NCBI RefSeq assembly: GCF_036013915.1
Contig: NZ_CP107899.1
Location: forward strand, 5,828,001 to 5,892,000
Source: Streptomyces sp. NBC_00464
Lineage (GTDB): Bacteria > Actinomycetota > Actinomycetes > Streptomycetales > Streptomycetaceae
Direction of reading: 5' to 3'
DNA: 64,000 bases
Part shown: positions 8,167 to 16,689 of the stretch, one piece after another
Layout: each line of letters starts with the position of its first letter
Position numbering within the stretch: the stretch's first letter is position 1
Translations under genes and position numbers: made by a program
The notes under the pieces: model-generated
What the model was told of the DNA's origin: nothing
Databases searched by the model: none
Seen by the model: only the letters and a program-made list of their open reading frames with translations

Positions 8167-8201
8167 CGCCCCGCCGGAGACCACAGGTCACCTGCGGGGC
8201 G
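8167..8201 (+). terminator. Hairpin between the two NlpC/P60 genes
   Basis: CGCCCCGC (8167-8174) pairs with GCGGGGCG (8194-8201), with a further short GACC/GGTC pairing in the loop. It follows the first hydrolase gene by about 40 bases and suggests the two copies are separately transcribed. Confidence 0.6.
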
Positions 8202-8361
8202 TCACTGTGTGTGCCTCCCGTCCGACCGGCGCGGCCTTTGTCCGCTCCGTGATCACGCGACTACTGTCTGCCTGCTGTGCAGCTCCCGTGCGTCGGTCCG
8301 CCCGCCCCGGGTGGCAGGGGCTGCGCACGTCTGCGTACAGCGGAAGGGAGTGCGGCGTCCT

Positions 8362-9396
8362 GTGGTGTCCCATCGCCGTTCCACACAGCCCGGCATGAGC
8401 CGGAGCGTCCGGGTGACCGTGATGTCGGCTGCGGCGGCGACCGCCGCGGCGACGCTCGGCGCGGCCACCGCGAACGCCGAGCCGCAGGACACACCGCAGA
8501 CCGCAGGGGCCCGCGTCGACCGCCTCTTCACCGAGGCCGAGCAGGCGACGGAGCACTACAACAGGGCCGGCGAGAACGTCGGAAGGCTGCGGGGCGAGGT
8601 GAGCCGGGCCCAGGACCGGGCGGCCCGGGGCCAGGAGCGCATCAACCGGATGCGTACGGAGATCGGTTCGGCCGCCCGCGAGCAGTACCGGGCCGGCGGT
8701 ATCGATCCCTCGCTCGCGCTGCTGCTCTCCTCCGACCCCGACAGCTATCTCGACCGGGCCGCCACCCTGGACCGGGTGAACGACCGCCGAGCCACCGCCC
8801 TGGCCGGCCTCCGCAAGGCCCAGCAGGCGCTCGCCCAGACCCGTGCGGAGGCCGCTCGTTCGCTCGCCGGCCTGGAGCGCAACCGCGCGGCCGTCAGCCG
8901 CCACAAACGCACCGTCGAGCGCAAGCTCCACCAGGCCAGGGAGCTGCTGAAGGAGCTGCCCGGTACCGAGCGGGCCGCCTTCGAACGGGCCTCGCGCACC
9001 GGCCGCGACGCCGGGGCCGCCGGGCCGGTGGCCGGTCTGCCCGCGGGTTCGGCGCGGGCGGCAGCCGCCGTCATGGCCGTTCAGCGGGCGCTGGGTCTCC
9101 CGTACGTCTGGGGCGCGAACGGACCCTCCGGGTTCGACTGTTCCGGGCTGATGCAGTGGGCGTACGCCCAGGCCGGGGTGAGCCTGCCGCGGACCTCCCA
9201 GGCCCAGCGGTATGCCGGCCGCATGGTGCCGCTGTCCGAGGCCCGCCCCGGAGACCTGGTCACCTACCGCGCGGACGCCAGCCACATCGGGATGTACGTG
9301 GGCAATGGCCAGGTGATCCACGCCCCGTATCCGGGAGCCCCGGTCCGCTACGACCCCGTCGGCATGATGCCCGTCTCCTCGGTCACCCGGGTCTGA
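8362..9396 (+). CDS. Secreted NlpC/P60 (C40) peptidoglycan hydrolase, copy 2
   Basis: This is a tandem paralogue of the preceding gene with the same build in 344 residues: signal peptide, coiled coil rich in Arg/Glu, then a C40 domain with C260 in FDCSGL and H308 in SHIGMYVG. The GTG at 8362 (reading VVSHRRSTQP) aligns with the start of copy 1 (VGSHRRPKQP) and follows GGAAGGGAG. Its coiled coil is Arg-rich where that of copy 1 is Lys-rich, so the duplication is not recent. It lacks the long structured leader of copy 1, so the two are probably regulated differently. Confidence 0.92.
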   Translation: MVSHRRSTQPGMSRSVRVTVMSAAAATAAATLGAATANAEPQDTPQTAGARVDRLFTEAEQATEHYNRAGENVGRLRGEVSRAQDRAARGQERINRMRTEIGSAAREQYRAGGIDPSLALLLSSDPDSYLDRAATLDRVNDRRATALAGLRKAQQALAQTRAEAARSLAGLERNRAAVSRHKRTVERKLHQARELLKELPGTERAAFERASRTGRDAGAAGPVAGLPAGSARAAAAVMAVQRALGLPYVWGANGPSGFDCSGLMQWAYAQAGVSLPRTSQAQRYAGRMVPLSEARPGDLVTYRADASHIGMYVGNGQVIHAPYPGAPVRYDPVGMMPVSSVTRV

Positions 9397-9425
9397 CCTC
9401 CCCGACAGCCCTTACCCTCGGTCAT

Positions 9426-10679
9426 GTGGCTGATCAAGGGCGTACCGCGACGCGGGCACGCGGCGGACGACGGCGCGCGGCGGGCGCCGTGCTTGCCGCG
9501 CTGCTGTGTGCGGCCGGCTGCGCGGCCCCGGCCGACAAGGCCCCCGACACCACCGCCCGCGACATCCGCGCCACGCTGGACCGCCGCGCCGCCGCAGTGC
9601 TGCACCACGACGAGGATGCCTACGTCGCCGTCGTGGACCCGGACGCCACCGCGCTGCGCGGCGCACAGCGCAAGGAGTTCGGCCACCTCGCCGACGTACC
9701 GCTCGCCACCTGGACCTACCGGGTGACGGACCTCGCCGCGCACGGGGCCGACCGGGCCACCGCCGATGTGCGGCTCGGATACCGGATCGAGGGCTACGAC
9801 AGCGCGCCGGTCTCCGTCGACCGGGTGCTCGACCTGGAGCGGGACCCGGCCGACGGCCGCTGGTACCTCACCGCCGACCGGGCCGCCGACGGCGGGGGCG
9901 GACAGCTCTGGGAGCAGGGCCGGGTCGAGGTGGTGCGCGGCACCTACAGCCTGGTGCTGGGGGTCGGCCGGACCCGGGACGAGCTGAAGGAGATCGCCGC
10001 CACCGAGGACCGGGCGGTGCCCGACGTCTCCGCCGCCTGGCCGGAGCACTGGGCGGGGCGTGTGGTGGTGCTGGTGCCCGCCGCCGTGACGGACATGGCG
10101 GAGCTGCTCGGATCGCCCGCCGCGAACTACCGGGGCATAGCGGCCGTGACGACCGGCGAGACCGGCGGCTCGGGGAAGGCCCCCGCCGACCGGGTGATCG
10201 TCAACCCGGAGGCGTACGCCATGCTCGGGGCCTTCGGACAGCGCGTCGTCCTCACCCACGAGACCACCCATGTGGCCACCCGCGCCGACACCTCCGCCGC
10301 CACCCCCACCTGGCTCTCCGAGGGCTTCGCGGACTGGGCGGCCTACCGGGCGCAGGAGCGCACCGCCGCCGAGATCGCCCCCGAGCTCGCCGACGCCGTC
10401 CGTGGCGGTGACGGGCCCGCCGCGCTGCCCACGGACGAGGACTTCGGCTTCGCGGGCGACGCGGACCGGCTGGCGAGGGCGTACGAGGGCGGCTGGCTGG
10501 CCTGCGAGCTCATCGCCGACCACTGGGGCGAGGCGAAGCTGTTCGCCTTCTACCGGGCCGTCGGGGGCCACTCCGGGCGGGACGGAGCGGTGGAGCAGGC
10601 CCTGCACGAGGTGCTCGGCACGACTCCGCAGGACTTCACGGCGCGCTGGCGGGAGTATCTGGGGAGCCGGCTCGGCTGA
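9426..10679 (+). CDS. Secreted lipoprotein with HExxH metalloprotease-like domain
   Basis: The 417-residue protein has a lipoprotein signal with lipobox LCAAGC (acylated cysteine C32). The C-terminal half carries HETTH (278-282) followed by WLSEGFADW with E299, the gluzincin zinc-ligand pattern of M1-like peptidases. Between them and the lipobox lies a domain of unknown type. The open frame extends far upstream only because it runs antiparallel to gene 3' ends; the GTG at 9426 is chosen because a TACCCT -10-like hexamer ends seven bases before it and there is no ribosome site, suggesting a leaderless mRNA. It overlaps the convergent gene by 44 bases. Its substrate is unknown. Confidence 0.82.
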   Translation: MADQGRTATRARGGRRRAAGAVLAALLCAAGCAAPADKAPDTTARDIRATLDRRAAAVLHHDEDAYVAVVDPDATALRGAQRKEFGHLADVPLATWTYRVTDLAAHGADRATADVRLGYRIEGYDSAPVSVDRVLDLERDPADGRWYLTADRAADGGGGQLWEQGRVEVVRGTYSLVLGVGRTRDELKEIAATEDRAVPDVSAAWPEHWAGRVVVLVPAAVTDMAELLGSPAANYRGIAAVTTGETGGSGKAPADRVIVNPEAYAMLGAFGQRVVLTHETTHVATRADTSAATPTWLSEGFADWAAYRAQERTAAEIAPELADAVRGGDGPAALPTDEDFGFAGDADRLARAYEGGWLACELIADHWGEAKLFAFYRAVGGHSGRDGAVEQALHEVLGTTPQDFTARWREYLGSRLG

Positions 10680-11907
10680 GCGGGGGCGCGGCGGGTGCCG
10701 TGCCCGCGGCCGGAACAGCGCCGGCCGGGCCGCGCACCGTGTCCTGCCACAGCCGCGCGCACGCGAGCAGGGAAGCGGCGACCAGTAGCCCGTTGCGTAC
10801 GAACATCAGCGTCACGCCGGTCGCGTCGCTGGTCACCACGTGGATGAAGCCGAGCGGGAACTCCAGCTGGGTGACGCCGGTCGCCACCAGCACCAGACCG
10901 GCCGGCCAGGCCATCCGGCTCTCCCGGAACACCAGGCACACCGCGGCCAGACCGACCAGCCACAGCATGTACTGGGGGCTGATCACCCGGCTCGTGGTGG
11001 TGAACAGCAGCACCGCGGTGAACGCCGCGTCCGCCGTCGTACTCACCCCGAACGTGCGCGCCCGCAGCCGCCACATCAGCAGCCAGCCGAACGCGACGAC
11101 GCTCAGCCCCAGGGAGAGGGTGCTCACCAGCGGCACGTGCGGGCCCAGGAACTCCAGCGAGCCGTAGTGCAGCTCCACCCGGCCCTGCCAGCCGAACTGC
11201 CGCGCCACATGGAAGACCAGCGCCCCCAGCGACTCGACCTCGGTGCCCCGGTCCCGCTGGAACCCCAGGAACGCCAGCGCCCCGGGCGCCGCCGCGGTGC
11301 ACAGCACCAGCAGCCCGACCGCCACGGCGGCCGCCGTCGTCCACGCCAGGCGCGTCCTTCGGCCACGGGCGGTACCGGCGAGCACCAGCGCCGGCCACAC
11401 CTTCAGCAGCGCCCCGAACGCCGCCAGCGCCCCCAGCACCCGCGGATGCCGGATACCCGCCAGCAGAGCCGCCACCGCGACGGCCGTCACCATCACGTCG
11501 TACCGGGCGTACGCGGTCGTACCGAGCAGCGGCACCCCCGCCACCCACACCCACGCCCCGGCCGTTCGCCGGGCGGCGCCCCGGCCCGCGTACAGCAGCA
11601 GGCCCAGCACCAGCGCGTCGCACAGGAACGCCAGGACGAAGAAGGCCGAGGCGTAGTCCAGGAACGGCAGCAGCGCGGGGGAGAGGATGGCGAGGGCCGC
11701 GACCGGCGGGTACTGCCAGGTGACGTCGGACTGCGGATAGGTGCCCGACCTCAGTACGTCGTACCAGCCGTGGTAGATCACCGACACATCGCTCGTCACG
11801 TCCGGGCCCGGCAGCGTGATCACCTTCACGACGCAGAGCAGGAGCAGGGCCCTGGTCAGCGCCCACACCGCGAAGGCGGCCGGCCGTGTGTCGCTCGAAC
11901 CCGTCAT
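10636..11907 (-). CDS. GT87-type polytopic membrane glycosyltransferase (DUF2029)
   Basis: The 423-residue membrane protein has about ten hydrophobic segments and the pattern of glycosyltransferase family 87 / DUF2029, which includes the polyprenyl-phosphate-mannose-dependent alpha-mannosyltransferases of mycobacterial lipoglycan synthesis. The acidic DVTSDVSVIYHGWYDVL loop after the first helix and TWQYPPVAAL are typical. The ATG at 11907 follows GAGGGCGGG. Mycobacteria carry an equivalent protein (Rv2181) in the same chromosomal block together with PimB and FadD15. A role in glycosylating lipids or a wall polymer is inferred from this. It overlaps the convergent lipoprotein gene tail to tail. 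Confidence 0.82.
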   Translation of the reverse strand: MTGSSDTRPAAFAVWALTRALLLLCVVKVITLPGPDVTSDVSVIYHGWYDVLRSGTYPQSDVTWQYPPVAALAILSPALLPFLDYASAFFVLAFLCDALVLGLLLYAGRGAARRTAGAWVWVAGVPLLGTTAYARYDVMVTAVAVAALLAGIRHPRVLGALAAFGALLKVWPALVLAGTARGRRTRLAWTTAAAVAVGLLVLCTAAAPGALAFLGFQRDRGTEVESLGALVFHVARQFGWQGRVELHYGSLEFLGPHVPLVSTLSLGLSVVAFGWLLMWRLRARTFGVSTTADAAFTAVLLFTTTSRVISPQYMLWLVGLAAVCLVFRESRMAWPAGLVLVATGVTQLEFPLGFIHVVTSDATGVTLMFVRNGLLVAASLLACARLWQDTVRGPAGAVPAAGTAPAAPPLSRAGSPDTPASAP

Positions 11908-12041
11908 GACCCGCCCTCACCCGTTCCGTCCGTCGTACGAGGAGCCATGATGCCCGCCCGCGCTGTGCGGGAGCCATCAGGCCGGGCCGCCCGGTACCGC
12001 CGACGGCGGGGGAACGGGGCCGCCCGGTACTGTCGGCGGCG

Positions 12042-13184
12042 ATGGACAAGACCTTGATCGTGACCAATGACTTCCCGCCCCGCCCCGGTGGCATCCAGGC
12101 GTTCCTGCACAACATGGCGCTCCGCCTGGACCCCGAACAGGTCGTCGTCTACGCCTCCACCTGGAAGCGCGGCGCGGAGGGTGCGGCGGCCACCGCCGCC
12201 TTCGACGCCGAGCAGCCCTTCACCGTGGTCCGCGACCGTACGACGATGCTGCTGCCGACCCCGCGGGTGACCCGGCGCGCCGCGCAGCTGCTGCGCAGCC
12301 ACGGCTGTTCGTCCGTCTGGTTCGGCGCCGCCGCCCCCCTCGGGCTGATGGCACCGGCGCTGCGCCGGGCCGGCGCCCGCCGGCTGGTCGCCACCACCCA
12401 CGGGCACGAGGCCGGCTGGGCCCAGCTGCCCGCCTCCCGGCAATTGCTGCGGCGGATCGGCGAGGGCACGGACACGATCACCTACCTCGGCGAGTACACC
12501 CGCTCCCGGATCGCCGCCGCGCTCACCCCGGCGGCCGCTGACCGCATGGTCCAGCTCCCGCCCGGCGTCGACGAGAAGACCTTCCACCCGGACTCCGGCG
12601 GCGACCGGGTCAGGGCCCGGCTCGGGCTCACCGACCGGCCGGTCGTCGTCTGTGTGTCCCGGCTGGTGCCCCGCAAGGGCCAGGACACCCTGATCCTCGC
12701 GATGCCCGCGATCCTGGCCGAGGTGCCCGACGCGGTCCTGCTGATCGTCGGCGGCGGGCCGTACGCCGCGGAACTGAAGAAGCTGGCCGCGCAGACCGGG
12801 GTGCAGGACTCGGTGCGGTTCACCGGCCCGGTGCCGTGGGAGGAGCTGCCCGCGCACTACGGGGCCGGCGACGTCTTCGCGATGCCGTGCCGCACCCGGC
12901 GCGGCGGCCTCGACGTGGAGGGCCTCGGCATCGTCTACCTGGAGGCGTCCGCGACCGGGCTGCCGGTCGTGGCGGGCGACTCGGGCGGCGCCCCGGACGC
13001 GGTGCTCGACGGCGAGACCGGGTGGGTGGTGCGCGGAGGCTCGGCCGAGGAGTCGGCGGAGCGGATCGTCGCGCTGCTCGGCGACGCGGAGCTGCGCCGG
13101 CGGATGGGGGAGCGGGGCAGGGCCTGGGTCGAGGAGAAGTGGCGCTGGGACCTGCTGGCGGAGCGGCTCAGAGAACTGCTCTGA
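12042..13184 (+). CDS. GT4 glycosyltransferase, PimB-like mannosyltransferase
   Basis: The 380-residue GT-B enzyme starts TLIVTNDFPPRPGGIQ, the glycine-rich acceptor loop characteristic of PimB'-type phosphatidylinositol mannoside mannosyltransferases. The C-terminal domain has VSRLVPRKGQDTLI, IVGGGP and EGLGIVYLEAS, the EX7E nucleotide-sugar motif (GDP-mannose in characterised relatives). Likely reaction: second mannose transfer in PIM synthesis at the inner membrane face. No ribosome site precedes ATG 12042; TACTGT ends eight bases upstream, so the mRNA may be leaderless. A 25-base imperfect direct repeat (about 11983 and 12017) lies in the promoter region. Neighbours match the mycobacterial pimB-fadD15 pair. 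Confidence 0.87.
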   Translation: MDKTLIVTNDFPPRPGGIQAFLHNMALRLDPEQVVVYASTWKRGAEGAAATAAFDAEQPFTVVRDRTTMLLPTPRVTRRAAQLLRSHGCSSVWFGAAAPLGLMAPALRRAGARRLVATTHGHEAGWAQLPASRQLLRRIGEGTDTITYLGEYTRSRIAAALTPAAADRMVQLPPGVDEKTFHPDSGGDRVRARLGLTDRPVVVCVSRLVPRKGQDTLILAMPAILAEVPDAVLLIVGGGPYAAELKKLAAQTGVQDSVRFTGPVPWEELPAHYGAGDVFAMPCRTRRGGLDVEGLGIVYLEASATGLPVVAGDSGGAPDAVLDGETGWVVRGGSAEESAERIVALLGDAELRRRMGERGRAWVEEKWRWDLLAERLRELL

Positions 13185-13199
13185 GCGACCGGGTACGCG

Positions 13200-13226
13200 G
13201 AAGGGGCCCGCGGAACGGGCCCCTTC
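13200..13226. terminator. Bidirectional terminator between PimB-like and FadD genes
   Basis: A perfect 11-bp stem (GAAGGGGCCCG, loop CGGAA, CGGGCCCCTTC) lies between two convergent stop codons. The outer CGTACGCG flanks can extend it partly. Confidence 0.85.
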
Positions 13227-13241
13227 GTACGCGACACGGGC

Positions 13242-15038
13242 TCAGGCGCGGTAGATCGACTCCACCTCGTCGGCGAAGTCCTTCGCCACCACGTTCCGCT
13301 TCAGCTTCAGCGACGGCGTGATGTGGCCCGCCTCCTCGGTGAACTGGGCGGCCAGGATGCGGAACTTGCGTACGGACTCGGCCTTGGACACCGCGGCGTT
13401 GCCGTCGTCGATCGCGCGCTGCACCTCGGCCAGCAGCTCCGGGTCGTCGCGCAGTGACAGGGCGGTCGAGCCGACGGGCTTGCCGTGCTCCTCGGCCCAG
13501 CGGCCCAGGAACTCCTCGTCCAGCGTCACCAGCGCGCCCACGAACGGGCGGCCGTCGCCGACGACCATGCACTCCGCGACCAGGGCATGCCCGCGGATGC
13601 GGTCCTCGATGACGGCGGGAGCGACGTTCTTGCCGCCCGCCGTGACGATGATCTCCTTCTTGCGGCCGGTGATCGCGAGGTAGCCGTCCTCGTCGAGGGT
13701 GCCGATGTCACCGGTGTGGAACCAGCCGTCGGCCAGCGCCTCGACCGTGGCCGTCTCGTTGTTCCAGTAGCCGGAGAACAGGTGCTCGCCGTGCAGCAGC
13801 ACCTCGCCGTCGTCGGCGATCCGCACGACGGAGCCGGGCAGCGGCTGGCCGACCGTACCGATCTTCTGCCGGTCCCACGGGTTGAAGGCGGTGGCCGCGC
13901 ACGACTCCGTCAGTCCGTAGCCCTCCAGGACGGTGAAGCCGATGCCGCGGTAGAAGTGGCCGAGCCGCTCGCCCAGCGGCGCGCCGCCGGAGATCGCGTA
14001 CTCGCCGCGTCCGCCGAGCACGGCCCGCAGCTTGCTGTAGACCAGCCGGTCGAAGACCTTGTGCTTGAACTTCAGGCCCACGGACGGACCCTGCGGCGTG
14101 CCCAGCGCGCGGCTGTAGGCGATCGCCGTGCTCGCGGCCTTGTCGAAGATCTTGCCCTTGCCGTCGGCCTGCGCCTTGGCACGGGCCGAGTTGTAGACCT
14201 TCTCGAAGACCCGCGGCACCCCGAGGATCAGGGTCGGCCGGAAAGCGGCCAGCTCATCGGTGAGGTTCTTGATGTCCGGTACGCAGCCGAGCTTGATCGG
14301 CGCCATCACGGAGGCGACCTCGACCAGCCGGCCGAAGACGTGCGCGGCGGGCAGGAAGAGCAGTACGGAGCACTCACCGGTACGGAAGAGAGGGTTGAGC
14401 CGCTCCACCACGTTGCCGCACTCCGCGAAGAAGCTGCGGTGCGTCAGCACACAGCCCTTGGGGCGGCCGGTGGTGCCCGAGGTGTAGACGATGGTGGCCG
14501 GATCGTCGGCCTTGGCGCTCGCGCTGCGCAGGTCCACGGTCTCCTCGGAGACCTCCGCACCCGACGCCGTCAGCGCGTCGACCGCGCCCTCGTCGATCTG
14601 CCACACATGGCGCAGTTCCGGCAGCCGGTCGCGCACCGAGGCCACGGCCTCCGCGTGCGCGTCGCTCTCGACCAGGACCGCGACCGCGCCCGAGTCGCCG
14701 AGGATCCACTGGACCTGCTCGGGGGAGCTGGTCTCGTACACCGGCACGGTGACGGCGCCCGCGCTCCAGATCGCGAAGTCGAGCAGCACCCACTCGTAAC
14801 GGGTGCGGGACATCAGGGCGACCCGGGCGCCGGGCTCGACACCGGCGGCGATCAGTCCCTTGGCGACGGCTCTGACCTCGGCCAGGAACCGGGCGGCGGT
14901 GACGTCCGTCCAGACGCCCGCGACTTTGCGGCTCATCACCGCGACATCGGCATGCTGAGCGGCATTGCGGCGGATGAGATCCGTCAGGTTGCCGTCCGAG
15001 GGGACCTCGTACAGGGCCGGAAGGCTGAACTCGCGCAA
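13242..15038 (-). CDS. Long-chain fatty-acid--CoA ligase (FadD15-like)
   Basis: This 598-residue AMP-forming acyl-CoA synthetase activates fatty acids via acyl-AMP. The P-loop-like YTSGTTGRPKG, the VLEGYGLTES segment, WFHTGDIG, and GRKKEIIVTAGGKN are the standard adenylate-forming motifs. Length and N-terminal pattern (NLTDLIRRNAAQHADV) fit the FadD15/FAA1 group acting on long chains at the membrane. The start is TTG at 15038 with GAGGAG eight bases upstream. It is convergent with the PimB-like gene, as in mycobacteria, where fadD15 sits next to pimB. Substrate chain length is inferred from family. Confidence 0.93.
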   Translation of the reverse strand: MREFSLPALYEVPSDGNLTDLIRRNAAQHADVAVMSRKVAGVWTDVTAARFLAEVRAVAKGLIAAGVEPGARVALMSRTRYEWVLLDFAIWSAGAVTVPVYETSSPEQVQWILGDSGAVAVLVESDAHAEAVASVRDRLPELRHVWQIDEGAVDALTASGAEVSEETVDLRSASAKADDPATIVYTSGTTGRPKGCVLTHRSFFAECGNVVERLNPLFRTGECSVLLFLPAAHVFGRLVEVASVMAPIKLGCVPDIKNLTDELAAFRPTLILGVPRVFEKVYNSARAKAQADGKGKIFDKAASTAIAYSRALGTPQGPSVGLKFKHKVFDRLVYSKLRAVLGGRGEYAISGGAPLGERLGHFYRGIGFTVLEGYGLTESCAATAFNPWDRQKIGTVGQPLPGSVVRIADDGEVLLHGEHLFSGYWNNETATVEALADGWFHTGDIGTLDEDGYLAITGRKKEIIVTAGGKNVAPAVIEDRIRGHALVAECMVVGDGRPFVGALVTLDEEFLGRWAEEHGKPVGSTALSLRDDPELLAEVQRAIDDGNAAVSKAESVRKFRILAAQFTEEAGHITPSLKLKRNVVAKDFADEVESIYRA

Positions 15039-15317
15039 GACTGCTGCTCCTCATCGGGCTCCGGTGCCACGGCTCTGTGTGACGCACCGGCTGCGGTCCA
15101 AGATCGGGGGTGCTCAGTGGGGTGAGCACGACTGGACTGCCCGGACGTTACCCACCGGTACTCGGTTCCGGATAGGGGGTTCAGGCCAGATGTCTTATGC
15201 GTCACACATATCGGTGGTCCTCATCCGCACAGTAGTGCACCTCGTTCAACACCCGGAGGTAACCGCAGGTCCGGCCGCCTCTACCCACGTGGGCGCCGGA
15301 GTCCTAGGGTGATCGTC

Positions 15318-16124
15318 ATGCGAGCAGTACCGAACACCCGGGACGCCTCCGCCGGACGGCGCACCCGTGTCCACGTGGTCAGTGACGTGCACGGGAACAC
15401 CGAGGCGCTGGCCCGCGCCGGGGACGACGCCGACGCCCTCATCTGCCTGGGTGACCTGGTGCTCTTCCTCGACTACGCGGATCACTCGCGCGGTATCTTC
15501 CCCGACCTCTTCGGCGTCGAGAACGCCGACCGGATCGTCGCCCTGCGCACCGAGCGCCGGTTCGACGAGGCCCGGGACTTCGGCCGGGAGCTGTGGGCGG
15601 GGGTGGACCGCAACGCCGCGATCCTGTCCGCCGTCCGCAAGCAGTACGCCGAGATGTTCGCCGCGCTGCCCACCCCGACGTACGCCACCTACGGCAACGT
15701 CGACATCCCCGGACTGTGGCCCGAGTACGCGGGCCCCGGCACCACCGTCCTGGACGGCGACCGCGTCGAGATCGGCGGCCGCGTCTTCGGCTTCGTCGGC
15801 GGCGGCCTGCGGACCCCGATGCGCACCCCGTACGAGATCGGCGACGAGGAGTACGCGGCCAAGATCGAGGCGATCGGCGAGGTCGACGTGCTCTGCACGC
15901 ACATCCCGCCCGAGGTCCCGGAGCTGACGTACGACACCGTGGCCCGCCGCTTCGAGCGCGGCAGCCGGGCCCTGCTCGACGCCATCCGCCGCACCCGCCC
16001 CCGCTACTCCCTGTTCGGCCACGTCCACCAGCCGCTGGCCCGCCGGATGCGGATCGGCACCACCGAGTGCGTGAACGTCGGCCACTTCGCCTCGACCGGC
16101 CGGCCCTGGGCACTGGAGTGGTGA
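15318..16124 (+). CDS. Metallophosphoesterase (calcineurin-like)
   Basis: The 268-residue protein has the dimetal phosphoesterase motif set in order: VVSDVHGN (D-x-H), LGDLV, YGNVD (in the place of GNHD), THIPPE and GHVHQP. It should hydrolyse a phosphomonoester or diester with two metal ions; substrate unknown. An in-frame GTG at 15309 is possible, but ATG 15318 is chosen because TAGGGT (15305-15310) ends seven bases upstream, the leaderless arrangement seen for several genes here. It is divergent from fadD and precedes the SRPBCC gene. Confidence 0.88.
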   Translation: MRAVPNTRDASAGRRTRVHVVSDVHGNTEALARAGDDADALICLGDLVLFLDYADHSRGIFPDLFGVENADRIVALRTERRFDEARDFGRELWAGVDRNAAILSAVRKQYAEMFAALPTPTYATYGNVDIPGLWPEYAGPGTTVLDGDRVEIGGRVFGFVGGGLRTPMRTPYEIGDEEYAAKIEAIGEVDVLCTHIPPEVPELTYDTVARRFERGSRALLDAIRRTRPRYSLFGHVHQPLARRMRIGTTECVNVGHFASTGRPWALEW

Positions 16125-16235
16125 CCACGCCCCCGCTCGACCGGGCCCTGGGCCGAGGCGCCGCGCTCACGCGATAGCCTTCTGGCGGCAGGCCTCTGCC
16201 GACCGACCGGTACACCGCACTGGAGGGCCACAGCG

Positions 16236-16685
16236 ATGGCTGAACACACCAGCTCGAGCATCACGATCGAGGCGGCACCGGCCGACGTCATGGGTGTGAT
16301 CGCCGACTTCGACCGCTATCCGGAATGGACCGGCGAGGTCAAGGAGGCCGAGGTGCTCGGCACCGACGACCGCGGCCGCGCCGAGAAGGTCCGCCTCGTC
16401 CTGGACGCCGGCGCGATCAAGGACGACCACACCCTCGCGTACACCTGGATCGGCGACTACGAGGTCAGCTGGACCCTGGTCAAGTCCCAGATGCTGCGCG
16501 CCATCGACGGCTCGTACGCCCTCGCACCGCTCGGTGACGGCGACCGCACCGAGGTCACCTACCGGCTGACCGTCGACGTCAAGATCCCGATGCTCGGCAT
16601 GATCAAGCGCAAGGCCGAGAAGGTCATCATCGACCGCGCCCTGGCCGGTCTCAAGAAGCGCGTCGAGTCCGTTCCGAAGGCCTGA
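16236..16685 (+). CDS. SRPBCC (START/polyketide-cyclase fold) protein
   Basis: This 149-residue protein is a single SRPBCC domain (helix-grip fold with a hydrophobic ligand cavity): SSSITIEAAPADVMGVIADFDRY at the start is split by the typical D-x-E-x-YPEW pattern, and a long C-terminal helix (LAGLKKRVES) closes the fold. ATG 16236 follows GGAGGG, and TAGCCT at 16171-16176 may be its -10. Four bases after its stop begins the ArsA-like ATPase, so they are translationally linked. Mycobacteria have the same pair (Rv2185c and Rv2184c). A lipid or isoprenoid ligand is possible given the surrounding envelope-lipid genes, but nothing proves it. Confidence 0.85.
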   Translation: MAEHTSSSITIEAAPADVMGVIADFDRYPEWTGEVKEAEVLGTDDRGRAEKVRLVLDAGAIKDDHTLAYTWIGDYEVSWTLVKSQMLRAIDGSYALAPLGDGDRTEVTYRLTVDVKIPMLGMIKRKAEKVIIDRALAGLKKRVESVPKA

Positions 16686-16689
16686 TCCG

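Noticed and set aside
8277..9425. Upstream extension of the lipoprotein frame
   Set aside because: It overlaps the second NlpC/P60 gene in another frame and is Arg/Pro/Gly-rich; the lipobox and the -10 spacing set the start at 9426.
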